From: Rhabdornis inornatus
Taxonomy: Eukaryota > Chordata > Aves > Passeriformes > Rhabdornithidae
Length of the DNA stretch: 64,000 bases
Direction of reading: 5' to 3'
NCBI GenBank assembly: GCA_013397075.1
Contig: VWZS01002669.1
Location: 1,584,217 to 1,648,216, forward strand
Positions 50,501 to 64,000 of the stretch are shown here, piece after piece. Below the pieces are notes generated by a model. It saw nothing but the letters and a program-made list of their open reading frames with translations, had not been told where the DNA came from and ran no database searches. Position numbers and translations under genes: made by a program. Numbering within the stretch: position 1 is the stretch's first letter; the number at the start of each line of letters is the position of its first letter.

Positions 50501-53500
50501 TCCTACACAGGAGGAGCTGCATGGAAAGGGGGGCTACAGAGGCTCTGATGGGTGCACAACACAGCTATGATGGAGCTGGCTCCTCCTCATTTCCATCAGC
50601 CGCTTCAGCTCAGGAACACAGAAGCTACTTGGTTCTGTGGACACCATCTGGCCAGCCTCTAGCATTTCCACAAACAACAAAAAGGTCAAATAGCATAAAG
50701 CTCAGTTTGGCTTTAGGTGGCTTAAGATTTAGTCCCAATAAACTCTACAAGTAGCTTACATATTCTGAACTAAAATAAGATCTGCATTTTGTGTACTCAG
50801 AGGTACAAGTGACCTGTTGATGAAGTTGATTACAAAGGTCAGCCTGTAAGAGTTGAACAAACACAACTCCTTCCTTAAGGACCTAAAACACAACCAACTT
50901 TACCTACAGGTTAATCAAGCAACTGACTCTGTGGGACAGGGTGCATTGGCCAAGAGCTGGGGGCAGTTGGGATTGGGGAGCTCTTCTGGGTAAAGAACAT
51001 TTTGTAGTGTCAGATTCAGCATTACCGGTGCTGTGTACAGACAGGCACTCTTCAGGCACTGCCTAAGTAGGAGTAAACCAGTTCAAACTTGACACTATCT
51101 CCAAAAGTCATCAGCAACAGATGGAGAAGGGGTGTGGTCATACAGCTTTCAGTGGTGAAGAATGCTGAGACCAGCCTGATCCATCAATCTCAATCTTAAA
51201 CATCTTGAGGATGTGAAGAATGATGTTTCCTGGCAGACACTGGCACCAGTGAGGATGTGGCAAGCTCCTATCAAAGGAACCAACAAATGATAGAACTGAT
51301 AACTTATCTAAGGCTGCTGAGCTGACAGACCTAGTCTGGAACTGTATGACTGAGAGGTGAGCAGTTTATACAATGGGGTGTCTTCACTTTTTAAGGGCAG
51401 GGGCTTCTAAAACACCCCCTTCTAGGAGTACATGTGGAGATTTCTCCCAAGTGAGGACAACCCTCAAGGTTATTCCTTTAGGCTGAGTGAAAGACATTTG
51501 CCCATGGTCATTGATAAGGATGAGTAACTCCAATTTCTAATTAATAATTATTTTACCAATATCATTGTTCAAATCTTACTTTAAAAAATAGGTATAACTG
51601 CTATAGTGCACTGTCTATACTACATAGTAAATAATTCTGATCATAGTCTATCACAAAATAAATCATGCATTTTTATACATATATTTGTGTTTCCATACCT
51701 AATCTTGCAGGACAAGTTGTATAAAGGTTCAATTACATCTAAATAGTCCTCTAGACAAACTAATGACCAAGCCTGGGTCAATACTGGATCCAGCAGTATT
51801 CTGAGTTTAGGAAGCAAGTAGGTTACATCTCATGACTCAACAGCAGGTCTTTCTTAAGAAACTTTGAAGCTTCCATTCTAACCACAACAGGAACTCCAAC
51901 ATATTCCATGAGGACCCATTTTCTTTTCAGTATGCCTTCCATAGGGACAGTAATCAAAATATCACCACTGCCCACTGTGTGGGAGAAAGGAAATACACCA
52001 TTAGGAGCTACACATCACCCCAAGAAGGCTTTCTACTCTGTTTCCCCAAGTCATTGCTAGCCTTGAGAAAATGATGTCACAGAAAAAAAAAATCACTTCT
52101 TTAAAACACTGCAATATAAAGAACAAAATTAAAGGAAAAAAATTATTTTATGGTATTAAAAAGACTAAGTATTTTTTTCAGCACTGTGTAAATGTCATTT
52201 AGTGTATGTAGAAGATTATTTTGGTGAGAAAATCTGTTTCTGGAAACCTCTAGTCTCACCTACTAAAACCATGCTAAAATTGGAATAAGAGAAATATATT
52301 TTAGCTACAATAGAGCTCTGAAAGAATATAGATTAAGTCTTGTTATTATAAGGCATAGTAGGATTCAGCTGCTCAGCCATGCAGAGCACAGCTGCTGATC
52401 TGGGGACAGAGATTTTAAATCCAGTGGACACTAATGACTTTATGGTGAGAAAAACAAATTTCTTATTTTCTTACTCAGTTCTGTGGTTATGAGAGGCCTG
52501 GTAATGACATGCAACTTGTGAAAGAGAAGCAGTAGTTTTGATTTCCGGCCCTGTGGGACTTTGGGACTTGTTACAGGCCCACACCAATGAGATCTTCTAA
52601 ATGGATTTGTTACCTTCAGTGCTGACCATACATTTCTCTCCAGACTCTAACCAGTGGATCTTTGGTACCAGGCTTTTTTAAATAAAATGCCTTCCAGCAT
52701 CATTACCTCTATCCATAACACAGCTCAGATCCCCCCAAGATGTTTGGGGCAGGTGGTATGTAAGGGCTGCCCTCTTGGACCTACAGCAGAATCTAGTTTT
52801 AAGCTTCACAGAGGTTTTTTTTTTTTATTTCCAATATAGGAAGTCTGCATAGATTCAGCTGAACATGTCCTGTAAATGATTTTGCCAGAAGGAAAGACAA
52901 AAGGCAAACCATGTGAGGCACTAGGTTCAGGACCTGACCCCAGTTTGCATCAGAGGATTATTTTGTAGGATACACAAGCCTTAGGGGTGAGATTTTTGAA
53001 GGAACCTGCACCCAGCAGCTCCAGCTGAGGCACTCAGAGCCAGTAACTGCAACTATGCTGAACCTTCATTCAGACAGAGTCCTGATGCTGAGAGGTATCC
53101 AGTACCCTCAGCCCTGAATTTCCAGGGGTTTGAGAGCATTCTGAATTAACATCAAGCTTACTGTCAGTTCTTCTTCCTTCTCCTGCCTCCCTCCTGTTTT
53201 ATTACAAGTAATCCCATCCTGGGAATCCTAAATCATGTTACATGATTTTCTCTGTCCTATTATCAGTTTCTCTCTGTGGGAATAGCTGGCAAGTGCCAAA
53301 TTTATTCTGGACAAATTGTTTTAAGGGAAGACTGATGTTTTTCAATCTTTCCTTAAATTGAACATTGGATCTTGCTGGTGAGGACTGCCTATCAGAGGCT
53401 TTTGACTTGCCATGCTCCTACCCTGTGTGGAGAATTAGATTGATGCTCTGTATTACTGAATAGATGTTGTGAACAGCTGGGAACACGGCTCACACCCACT

Positions 53501-53858
53501 TAGTGCATGCATTTCTTCATGTTTAATATCTTTTCTCTTACCCTTTAACAAACTGCAGCTCAATTACTCCAGGGGGCAGGCAAAGGGCTGACCCTCTCAC
53601 ACTCTTCATCTATCATGATCAATATTGCTGTTTGCACAAAATATGGCTCAAAAGGCAGCATCTACCCGTGAGGGGAGGAGAGCAGGACAGATACCCAGTC
53701 ACACCACAGCCTTTACCACCAGAAACATTGATTACAAGGCACTGAGAGAGAGTACAGTCATACTATTTATCATGTCTACTCTAAATATTACTGGGCTAGA
53801 AAAAAATTGTTTGGTTTTTCAAATTTCTTTTTCCTCATTTCCTCTGCCATTCCTCTCA
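47582..53858. other. long noncoding stretch, no gene seen
   Basis: No exon, RNA or transposon recognised. 48960-49330 is G+C-rich but has few CpG, so it is not an island; it carries overlapping open frames on both strands (48916-49272 minus, 118 codons; 48989-49321 plus, 110 codons) that look like composition artefacts. 51550-51720 and 52080-52200 are very A+T-rich. A run of 12 T lies at 52815-52826. Confidence 0.45.
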
Positions 53859-53893
53859 CACATGTACATGCACATGTCCATGCTCACATGTAG
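53859..53893. repeat. degenerate ACATG-type short repeat
   Basis: CATG occurs five times within about 35 bases (in words such as ACATGTACATG and CACATGT). CATGTACATG is itself a perfect 10-bp palindrome. This is probably a decayed simple repeat. Confidence 0.6.
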
Positions 53894-54117
53894 CTTTCTT
53901 CTTGAAGCTTGCCAATTGCCACAGATTCATCTTTCTAAGTAGATAATTCAATCCATTGAGCATTACACTGTGGTAATGCTGATGAGCTCTTAATTCTTCT
54001 GTATTTATTGCAGCAAATTTATAACTGACCTTAATGAATCTTCCATTACGAAAAAAATGTCAGTGCCAAATCTCTTAAGAAGGTCTGGCATGCAGTGGTT
54101 TTAAAAGGTCAATATGT

Positions 54118-54160
54118 GGTGGATTTTTTTGTGTTTTTGTTTTGTTGTTTTATTTTTTAA
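54118..54160 (+). repeat. T-rich low-complexity tract
   Basis: GGTGGATTTTTTTGTGTTTT followed by further T runs separated by single G bases. Simple sequence. Confidence 0.8.
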
Positions 54161-57100
54161 TGAATAATTTTAAAAATAGGAACCTATATTTTAAAAGGCA
54201 AGACTACACACAAAATATCAGACTCATCTGTTCAGGTTCTCGGCTGGCAGATTAACAACATTAGTTAACTAATACTCAGTAAGCACACAGGAAAATTATT
54301 TTTTAAAAAGCACTGCTGGTGTAAGTCATCAAGAGCCATGGAGTCACTTCTGCATGTTTATGAGGAGCCACCCCTCCCTCATGACAGCATGATCCAGAAG
54401 AAGACAAACTGAGGATGAGATGAGCATAGGGTGAAGAGTGGCAGGACTGCGTCCATCTGAGGGCAGCCAGAGCCATCTCACTTTGGTTGCTGACAACTTC
54501 CAGTAAAACTGTTTGATCAAGAAGCTCATTTACCTAGTGCAGAACAACTTTACTTTAAAAATAGCTTTGCTGATTTAGTGCATTTGATACAAGTGAAGTA
54601 ATTTACCTGTAAGATGCACAGTGGTAATAGCACCTACATAATATCCTGTGGTAGTTGAAAACTGTCAGAGGGCTGGGAAAGGAAGCTATCACTGCTCTCA
54701 TTTAATGGGTAGAAAAGGAAAGAGGGTAAAAACTATTCCTAGCGTGAAATGACAGGTGAGTGGCTAAGAAAAGAAAAGCCAACTATCAGGTTAACCAGGC
54801 TTTGCCGCTTTTGCTGCGCATTCACAGTGTAAATATCAAGAGAAAACTTTGCTTTTAGAACAAAGCTGCGTTCACTGAAAAGGTAAGCCACCCAAGAGCA
54901 GTGCTCGAGAGCATATACAAGCAGCAAAATCTTGCAATGGTACATGAAAACCCCAACACTGCCAATGTACATCTTTTTGTAAAGCACTGGGAAACACTGC
55001 CAGTGCAAAGAACTAGAGCACCATTTTTTGACCTGACTTGACTCAAAGCAGATTCAGGTCACCAAAAACAGAGTCCCAACAGTCTTGTCTACAAATGACC
55101 ACGAGAGCCATCTCCAAAATTACAGATGCCTGTTACCTTAACAAACCCAACTGTGGCCTTCCCCCTTCTTGTCCCAGAGCTATCTAAAACCAAAATGCTT
55201 CTTCCAACAAATCAGGCTGTGGCCTGAGTGAATTATGAGGGGGAGAAATCAACACTGTCATCTGCTCATGGAACAATAATTATCCCTTGTATGCTACTCC
55301 AGAAGCAATACCATTATCAAAAGCATCATGCCTGTAAAATAACACTTCTGGGAATGGTGCCAGACTGAGGGCTCACTGCTTTTGCTCAGTTTGTAAAAAA
55401 TAAGTCAGCCTAGGTGTCTGTCCTGCTCCTGACTTTGCTATCAGGAACCAGGTCCTCTGCTCATCCATACCAGGCAGAACAATGGCAAGAACTGACCTGG
55501 AGCAGTCCCTGTGGTCAATTAAGGCACCAGGCACCCAATGACACCAGAAGCCAGGGGTTTCTTGGGGGCCCTAAAACAAGCAGTTGTTGATAACACATTA
55601 TGGCATAACAAACTTCTGCCTCCAAACCAGTGCACAGAAAGGCACTGTTGTACTGGGAACACAAAAAACCCCAGACCTGGTGACAAACCCACAGAGTGTT
55701 AGGAGGTCGCTAAAGACTAGCAGAAGAATACAAAATTATGCTAACAAAAGAAAGCACTGTATCATCAACATCTCTAGGAAAGTGGTGAGCATTCACCATT
55801 TTGTTTCCTACTCTGCTGCTTCCCTCAGGGTTGGCATCTGATGAGGCACTGAGCTGATTGAGCACAAGAGAACCTGGGGATGGGAAGCTGCTCAGAGGCT
55901 CTGCCACTACAGCAAAGTGAAGGAAAAGGAATTTTCAAATAATCATCTGACACAAAAGTAATTGTACACTTTTCTGGCCTCTGCTTCTTACCTGTGACAG
56001 ATAAAACATTAGAAAGAGGTAATACAGATCCAGGAGAACTTGTAATTTGGATTACATGGGGGATAATCAGATTGCCACTGGTTTTGAGCTTGTTGAGCTC
56101 ATTTCTGACATACTGTAATTCTGAAACTAAGTTGTTGTATCAGCCAGTAAGTGACAAGTTCAGTGCTAATCTATAAAAATTACAGCCTCCTTACTGCTCA
56201 GCTCATTAAACTGACTCTGTCTCCTGGCCACTCATTCATCTTCATAATCATCCCCCATTCAGCTACTAACCTCCTCTGTGTGTGCAGTTTACAGTACATC
56301 AGGAAGATAAAGTGGACTGATATTTGCTTCTAAAGAGCAGCGGCTTTTAATTTTTACACACACTTTAAGTTAAAAGATAAATAAGATAATTCAATATCAC
56401 ATTTTCAGCTCGAAGATTAGAAAAATGAGAACATATTCAGATTTTATAGCAACATTAACTTTCTAAATGTAGTTATGTTTACATAGCACAGCTGAAATAT
56501 CTGTGTCTGAAACAACACATGTCTCCTGCATTGTCCTGCCAGAGAAACAAGGGGAGAGTCATGAGAAAAACAAGATTAAGTTGTGAGTTCGGGTTACTCT
56601 TGAGAAACAACATGCCTGGCACAAGAAAACCCATGGAATACTGCACAGAGCATGCCAGCCACTGGCCAGGATAAACTCCTAAGGAGTGCTGCAGGCCCTG
56701 TGCACCTGAAGAAAAAAAATGGGACTTCTCCAAAAGTGTCTTTTCACCCCTGGCTGGAAGGGACAGTGGACTATGCATGAGATACATGGACTCTAGAATA
56801 AACAAATATGCAGGGCACAGAGCAGCTGCTCCAAGGGCAGGAAGTGACAGGGATGGTTCTCTCAGCCTGCATGATTCCAGATTGGTTTGACCCCTGTACA
56901 TTATAACTCCTGGTGTTGTAATAATTTACTGATTTCATAGGTAGAAGAGATGATACAGTGATGTGAGCTGACTGATGCTTAACAGACTCTAGGGTTTCCA
57001 CAATCTGGTACAAGAACATACAGAAGACCACATACAAAGGTTTTGGTAGTTTCACCACTGCTCGTGTGTTTGATGTCAGGTTACGTACAAATTATTAAAT

Positions 57101-60100
57101 ACTGATTCTGATTTTACTTTTAGCCCTACATCACTGCCCCATCACTCTGCAGCAGCTACAAACCTGGCGATGTCTACAACTGATCCTTTGCTTCAGCAAG
57201 AGCTCAAAGGAAGGGGCACTCCTTCCTCATCTCATCACCAATTTGCCAGGAAGAAACTGGGTATTAAACTTCTGCTATAAGCAAGGACCTTTCATTCAAT
57301 TGGTAATGGAGCAGAAAATAAAGGAAATACAACTTTTTCAATGCATTTCTGACAGATCGGATACAAAAGAGCTTACTGTCTGTGCATTTCAATTTTAGAG
57401 AAACTCGAGGTACAGCCTCTATAAAGTGGGTCTTACCAAAAAGAAAGTGTAATACTTTTAGTTTGATCACAACCAAACACTAAGTTTTGTTTTCAGTAAT
57501 ACAAAATAGCTTGTTTGCAGAAATTAGTCACACCAAGTAGCTAACAAAGGTTACAAGAATTGTTATGCTCTCTCTTCAGTCGTATTTAAAGTCAAAATAC
57601 ATAAAGCACATAGGGTTTGCAGGCAACCCATAGAAGCAGATATAAAAGGACATACAAAATAAGTATATTGCTATACACACCATAGCAGACCCAGATGCAG
57701 GATATGGCCCTCATGAAACAGAAATGGAACATCCCAAGAAATAGCAGTTGAACAGGAGCTTCAAATGTGTCCCCTAATTCCAGTTTCCCTAATGTTTGCC
57801 GCAGTGAACATTTTTCTAGCAGGGAATAAGCCTCTTATCAGCTTCACTGATGTGTGTAAAGGACCAGACTCCATGTGGAATAAAAAAAGTGATGGTGCAG
57901 CCACTGGAGAGCCACATAGGGCTGATGCCGAGAAACATGCAGGTGGAGAAAGCAGCCACCAGGGTGCTGTGGTGGCTACAGAGGGAGGGGACAGACAGAT
58001 CCAGGTTGATTCCTGTCCTGCCTGACTGAAATCCTTGGCTTGAACTTCAGCACAAGTGTCACTGAGACCAGTGCACATTTGGAAACATTATGCAAAGGAA
58101 AAAAAAAATTTGAATTCTAGCAGGGAATCTCAGAAAAAGATAGAGAATTGCGACTTTATTAAAAAAACATATTACAAGTTGGTACTGTATTTTTAGAAGT
58201 CTAATTAAGCAACTATTAGGAGCATAAACTACTTTTTAAAGTTTACTGTTTTTAAACTTAAAAGTTCCTAATTCATAGAGCAAAGGAGGGATGGATGAGA
58301 AATACAAAAAGTTATCTTATAAAACTGCTATATTAAAAGCTTTTCCTTTCCATAAGGGATGAAACACCAGTTTTAGAAAAAATTGTCCTGAGAGTTATGC
58401 ACAGGAAAGGGGAGGAGCGAGCAGAAGCAGCACCAGCAGCATCTCCCAAAACAGCCTCTGCCCAGGAGCGAGAGCAGCCACTGGCTGCAGCCCCCTGCTC
58501 TGGCTGCACCCCAGCACCTGCCAGCTCCTGCAGCCCTGAGACCTCCAGGTGGCTGGAACACTTTGGACTACAGCATAACTTATTAGCATTATTTGATATC
58601 GAACATGATGGATAATGAAAAGAACAGTAAAGGGAATATGTGGGGTTTGGGTCTGTTTCTCAAGCTTCTACCCCAGCAGCTTTAAAGCTCCTCTATGGGA
58701 ATGCCCTCACCGCATTCCCAATCTCTCCTGAAATAAAGTCTTTGCTCTCTGAGGGGCAGTACTGCACCCTCACCACTTCTTCCTGCCTAAGATGAAGATG
58801 CTATAGACTTGATTCCCATCTCCCTGACATTAACAGTGATGAGGAAGGCACTCCTGGGGTTTAATTAATCAAGCCAGTTTCTCTTTTCTGCTCCTATTCA
58901 AAGGTTTTGGCCATCAAGTTTGATCTTGTCAGAAAACCAATAGTTAGTTACTTGCTCCAGGTACACTGAACCTATTCAATTCACTTTTCCTTCTTTGATT
59001 AAGTGAGTCTGTGGATTTCAAACAAACATTAGGCAGAAAACCTCTTTGAAATGCATCCCACTCCTGTTTTATGTCCTGTGCATTGCCAAACATGGAGCCA
59101 TTTTCCCCACAGAGCTATTTTCCTGGCATGCTGCATGATGAGAACCCTTAAAGGCAATGGGGCTTGTCCTGCTCTGAGCTTACAGCCTGCACACACTGAG
59201 TGTGATCCACATTACAACCTGTTAAGTGTCTCAGCTGCCTTTGCCATACACAGAAATATATGAGAGATGGAGCAAGTGTTAGTAAAGCTCAGGAAACATT
59301 CATTCCTTGCTGCCCAGCCTGACAGCTGGCACTGATGGGAAATGTGCATCTCCAGCCATGAAGTGAAAAAAGTTCTGTTTAACTGGACCACACCAATCAC
59401 AGTCCCAGCACTTCCAGGTCCCATGCATTCATCTAAGGATGACATTGAAAAGGAGCATATGAAGCACACTGAGTGCTCTTTCAATGCATGCTGCTATAAT
59501 GTGAAAATGCCAACAGCCTAAAAACTAAACAAAAACTGCAGTCTCAAGAGAGATAGAGCAGAGTCAGTGCAGCTCCACAGATTTCACTCTACATACGTGA
59601 GGTCACTGTGAAAAGTGAGCAACAGGACTATTCCTGAAGTGGTTACTCAAGGGATGGAAGCAGCACTTGCTTCTCTAATCTATATAAGCCTCTACTCCTC
59701 TCAAAGGAAAAAAACTCTAAATAGTTCCTGTATTTCACAGTTGTGCTCTTGTTTATTGACTATAAAATCTTTTATGTGACAATCATATTACTGCATTTCT
59801 GATTTACATTTAATCCTAAATTTATAGGCAGACTTAGCATTAAAAAAAAAATCAGCATTAAAGCCACATACTGGTTGTTTAAACTTCACAAAAATCAAAG
59901 AAAACTTGGAAAGATATTATATTAGAGTTCTAAAAACAAGAAAATATTTTTTTCCAGAGGTAGAAATTTTTAATTTAAAATTAAGTACTTTCATATAGTT
60001 AGAAAATATTATAGTCAATTGGAACTTTAAAATCACTTAGAACTGATAACTGAAAGGTGTTACAGCTGATTTGAATGTTATGCAGAGAGTTTTATATTGT

Positions 60101-60173
60101 TGAAGCAGTAATTTTTTTAAGCAAGGAAACAATTACAGACCAACGTTATTCTTGAAATCTTACTGATAGGTGG
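54161..60173. other. long noncoding stretch, no gene seen
   Basis: No gene recognised. A 140-codon minus-strand open frame (56479-56901) has no domain. 58395-58560 is a compact G+C-rich patch (GCAGC/CCAGC-rich words) with only a few CpG, where frames on both strands are open and Ala/Pro- or Leu/Cys-rich, again a composition effect. The remainder is A+T-rich. Confidence 0.45.
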
Positions 60174-60186
60174 TTTTTTTTTTTTT
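60174..60186 (+). repeat. poly-T run of 13
   Basis: Thirteen consecutive T bases followed by CAG, superficially like a splice acceptor tract (T-run then CAG at 60187-60189). The sequence after it (ATTTACCAAGCC onwards) shows no recognisable exon. Confidence 0.85.
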
Positions 60187-63100
60187 CAGATTTACCAAGC
60201 CTATTTCCTTTTATAAAGCAGAGATTCCTCCCCCCAATCCTGTAATGTATTAAAAAAAACCTTGTGGTGCAAGGGGAGCCCTATGCCACAGTACCTGAGA
60301 CCACAAAGACTTGAGGTTACAGGGTAGGGGTGGGTTACCCAGAACTGCTACAAGGTTTGCACCAGCCAAACCCCTTTTCCTGCCCCAGTCATTCTCAGTT
60401 GCCTGCTGCAAACCAGCCCTTCTCTGTTCTGCCTTGGGAGACACACTGAGGAGGAAAGAAAAAAGGGGAAAAGCATCTCTCTTCATCTGGTCTATTTTCA
60501 AACACAGCTGTGCTACTTTCATGCTAGAATCATTCAAGTCAAATCTGAATCTCTCTCATACAGAGTTAGGATTCCAAGCTCCCAAGAAACAGCAGATCCA
60601 TATGTGATTGCATAAAATGACAGAACTCAAATATCACCATAAAAAATCCAATTTAGTTTGAAGGACAATCTCCTGCTACAGGGATGCTTCTTGCAGCCTC
60701 TACCTTCTGAAAGGAAGCCTTTCTTGCAAGACATGTCAAACCCATCACTGCTGAAAGTGAATCCACCCTACAACCTGGATGCCACTCACCAGCTGCCCGA
60801 GGAGCTGGGTTTGCTGCCAAGGCTCTGCCAACACCAGCTGGTGGACAGCACAGTGGGAAACGTTCAATCTCTGCCCCTCAAGACATAGAAGACAGCTCCT
60901 GTCACAGGCTGGTCTTTGAACAATGTGAACAGCTTTGGTAAACACTTCTTTGGGAGTAAAGACTGCAGATTCATCTAATAACTTTATAAGCAACTTCCTT
61001 CACTTCTGCTAAACTGCTCATGTTATTTCATCAAGAAAAAACGTGGAAAAATTAAAAGCTTCCCAACATGGAAATATGGATTTTTTTCAGCACCGAACAA
61101 CTTGTTTTGCCATTTCCTTTTATTACAAATTTATAAAATCTTAAAATTGCTTAGATCCAAAGGCAAAGTTTAAGTTTTTATTTGCTAAGATTTACAAAAA
61201 TGGGCAAATGGATTTTGTTTCAACTCAACATTGGTCACTTTCCATACAATTCTTTGAAATCACCAGCTCATCAAGCAATTAGATATCCACAGGCCTTCTA
61301 GAAGCACAGCCAACTTCAGTGCACTCACATTTTTACTCAGTGCATCCTGAAGTGGAGAAATAATTCATGTGTCAAAGTGGCCATATTATATTTGAACTCT
61401 TTCCTTCATGGTCTGGGGGGATCTGTCCCACAACACAGCAGGGCTGAGCAGCAGCAATCCTCACAGAGCCCACTTCTAGAGCCAGAAGGATCCCAGCTGC
61501 ACCACTGGAACTAATTAATTGAACATTACAGTTTTACTTATTAAAAATCTTTCATTTTCCTGGTCTTAGCAAGTGTCCCGTGGGTTATAGTTGAAACTAA
61601 GAGCTATAAATGCAAAAGATGACATGAGTTCCTGCTGTGCAGAGAATAAAAGCAGCAGTGCAAACAGGAGACTGTGAACTAAATGTTTACTGTTCCTCTC
61701 AAAGACAAAGTATCTTAAGTTGCAATGACATCACTATAAACGAATTTTATCAGATAAATTTGAGGATGTGGCAGTATTCTTATAAAATCCTAAACAATTA
61801 GAGTTGTGCCTCTCTGTTCTAGAAGTCTCTATAGGTAGAGCCATTTTTACCTCAAATACACAATACTTGGATATTTCTGCTTTGAGCACCACTTATGAGT
61901 AAAAACAAAAGTCAGTTTTTTCTCTAAATACTATCAAGTTATATATTCAACTATGCCTAGTCACTTAATACCTCTTTTTACTGAAATACTGTTTGCTTTC
62001 ATAATTAAGTATTCTAAATCATATTAGAAATGGATTTGAATATTTTTTGCTGCTAATCTGTTGCAGAGCCACTCAATCCATGAGCAGAAATGCTAATATA
62101 GGTGCCAATTATCAGGAGACAAAAATTGACCATCCACACTGTAGAGGGTATATAATAAAGCAAGATAAAGCCTTTTAAAGAGCTCATTTTATTCTGAGCC
62201 CACTAGTACATGGATTGAGATTTATTATTGCAGAACACACTAGACAAGTTCTGTCACAAGCACATCAGCTGTGTGCACACACCCCAGACCTTCTGTGAGC
62301 CTCACTGGGGGACACACGACTGGTGATGAGAGAGAGTGAAATGCCAGCTCTACTGTAGCTTCTCATCATGGGCAGAGCAAGATAACCCAGTATCTCCTCT
62401 GTGGAAATGTATCCTTGACAGATCTGTAACCAACTGAAGAAAATACTTGGAAAAAACTTCCACACCCCTTCCCCTTCTTGGAGACTGCACCCTCTTGGTT
62501 ACTGACAGAGGAAGTTATCTTATAAAAAGTCAAAGGTTTTTTCAGAATTAGATTTGAAGAAACTCTAGGGATAGAAAATCCAATTTTCATCCAAAGGGAG
62601 CCCTTCATAATAAACCCTTGGCACAGACAGGTGTGATGGATGATATTCTTCCACCCAGGTAGCACAGGGGGAGGTGCTGAGTTTTATTTCATACCTTAGT
62701 CACAGAAGACTAGCAATGCATGGGAGAAATGTAGCATTATGATTCAGCTTTGCTGACAAACACAGGAAGTGTCTGGAAAAGAAGGATGATCTTCAGTTCC
62801 AGGAGCTGGGCCACAGGAGTGCCAAACTATTCAAGTCTACTGAGCTCATGGCTTTACTGGGAAAAAGCCTTTACAAGTTGACATTAAAAAAGACAACTAC
62901 CACCATTGTAGGATTTCACACAGAACAAAGTTTCTTAATTCAGCTAACACCTTACTAAAAGTTATCAGGAAGGTTTGTGAAAACAAAAACACTGAATTAA
63001 TTTGATCTATGTCAACAATCAATTTGCTAGTGTGGAGTCTGATTTCAAAACAAAAGCATTTTAGATTGAATGAAAAGGTTTTTCCTTGACAAAAATTGTT

Positions 63101-64000
63101 TCCATTTGGGTCATATGAGTCACCCCATACCCTTAAGGAAAACAAAACATGAATAGATGAGGGGATAAATACCCTGCATATACTGAATAGACAAGAGACC
63201 AAAAGCACCATCCAACAGGGAGTGATCTCATGCCCTTGCAGGAGAGGCCACAAGCACCAGGACACCCTGCTCTTCCACTCCAGTTTTGGCTCAGGATTTA
63301 GATTGTCACAAACAAGTCCTCTAATCATGAAGTTATGGGGTTGTTTTCTGTCACTCTACATACCTAACTCTCCCTACAGCACAGAAGCAAATCAACAGGA
63401 AACACGACCTGCTGTGCCAGAGCTGCATTACTCACTGACCCAAAAAATAGGCTTTATCTTTCCAAGATACCCATGACAGCATTAGGAAAAAAGCACTATC
63501 CTTCCATCCCTGTTCACATTTTGAGGAGACAGTTTGCAGTAAAAAGCATTTGTTGTCGTTCACATTTGCAAAACCATAGAAATTTCCATACAAAAATAGC
63601 TAATGAGAAGTGAGTTCAATTTATACAAAAGAGCCTGTCAGAGTCCCTCAGAGTTCAGAGGGGCTTAAGGATGTTTTCTATACCCTGAACAAAGAATAAG
63701 GCTGTCAGAAAAACATTCTATGGTGATGCTGTGGTATAAATCCATCCAGTTCTGCAAGGATGTGCAGCCCTTCAAATAGTGTTCAACTGTTCCATTTTTA
63801 TATTTGTATCTGATTCAAATGACAAACTGAAAAAAACATTACATAGTACATAGACAAAGCCCTAACAAGCTCAGAAGTGCGGGATCAAGCTGTTCCAGGG
63901 GATGAGACTTTTTCCAAAGACACCTGGCCCTTCCAACACACTGAAGGGGCTGGTTAAGTTCCTGCTGTTATTAATTTCCATCACAGTAAACAACAACCAA
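60187..64000. other. noncoding right end, no gene seen
   Basis: Noncoding sequence to the end of the window. 61000-62050 is A+T-rich with no simple repeats. A 143-codon minus-strand open frame (62897-63328) and a 99-codon one (62366-62665) have no recognisable domain. No transposon or RNA gene is recognised. Confidence 0.45.

Noticed and set aside
56479..56901. 140-codon open frame on the minus strand
   Set aside because: No recognisable domain or exon structure.
60174..60189. Poly-T followed by CAG, like a splice acceptor
   Set aside because: No open, recognisable exon follows and no donor could be paired with it.
62631..62660. A GTG-ATG-GAT-GAT stretch translating to VMDD, like the reverse-transcriptase core motif
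   Set aside because: No other reverse-transcriptase blocks lie upstream and the frame ends within a few codons; chance.
62897..63328. 143-codon open frame on the minus strand
   Set aside because: No recognisable domain; hydrophobic bias comes from the A-rich + strand.
1..64000. Bacterial or phage gene systems, CRISPR arrays, operons
   Set aside because: Composition, CpG depletion, CR1 and LTR remnants show bird nuclear DNA; there are no regularly spaced repeats and no ribosome-binding-site-led gene runs.

Overview
This window looks like vertebrate nuclear DNA, and specifically bird DNA. It is A+T-rich (estimated by eye), strongly short of CpG outside one island, and has no operon-like gene packing. 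It carries two 3'-end remnants of CR1 LINEs (about 31744-31880 and 43974-44062) and one shrunken endogenous-retrovirus long terminal repeat of a type common in birds (about 11528-11739). The sparse repeat load, CR1 as the only LINE, and the LTR family point to a bird, probably neoavian. The species cannot be read from the sequence.

I recognise no protein-coding gene, exon, tRNA, rRNA, known microRNA or CRISPR array. The longest open frames (about 120-148 codons) are scattered on both strands, have no recognisable domains, and are what chance gives in 64 kb of A+T-rich DNA. The window is best described as intergenic, or as part of one or more very large introns.

Layout. 1-600: a small CpG island (about 190-415) with a 14-bp minisatellite that forms a textbook G-quadruplex pattern; it is the only promoter-like place in the window. 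600-9,000: plain noncoding DNA with a purine-rich tract and a moderately A+T-rich stretch near 5.96-6.32 kb that resembles conserved noncoding DNA. 9.1-9.4 kb: two short inverted repeats. 11.5-11.7 kb: the deleted LTR. 14-15.3 kb: a 28-bp partial tandem duplication and a trinucleotide tract. 22.6-22.9 kb and 25.8-26.1 kb: A+T-rich stretches with homeodomain-type and ATTGG motifs and palindromes, the better enhancer candidates. 31.1-32.8 kb: TA tracts, CR1 remnant 1 and a T/G-rich tract. 41.7 kb: a CRE-like site next to two AP-2-type palindromes. 43.8-44.1 kb: a T/G-rich tract and CR1 remnant 2. 47.5 kb: a perfect 19-bp tandem duplication. The rest, to 64 kb, is unremarkable noncoding DNA with a few G+C-richer patches (34.85-35.75, 45.5-45.75, 48.96-49.33 and 58.4-58.56 kb) that lack CpG-island character.

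No gene system can be described because no genes are visible. The most useful leads are the CpG island with its quadruplex minisatellite, the candidate regulatory modules, and the foldback inside the first CR1 remnant. All regulatory statements are inference from motifs and need cross-species alignment.
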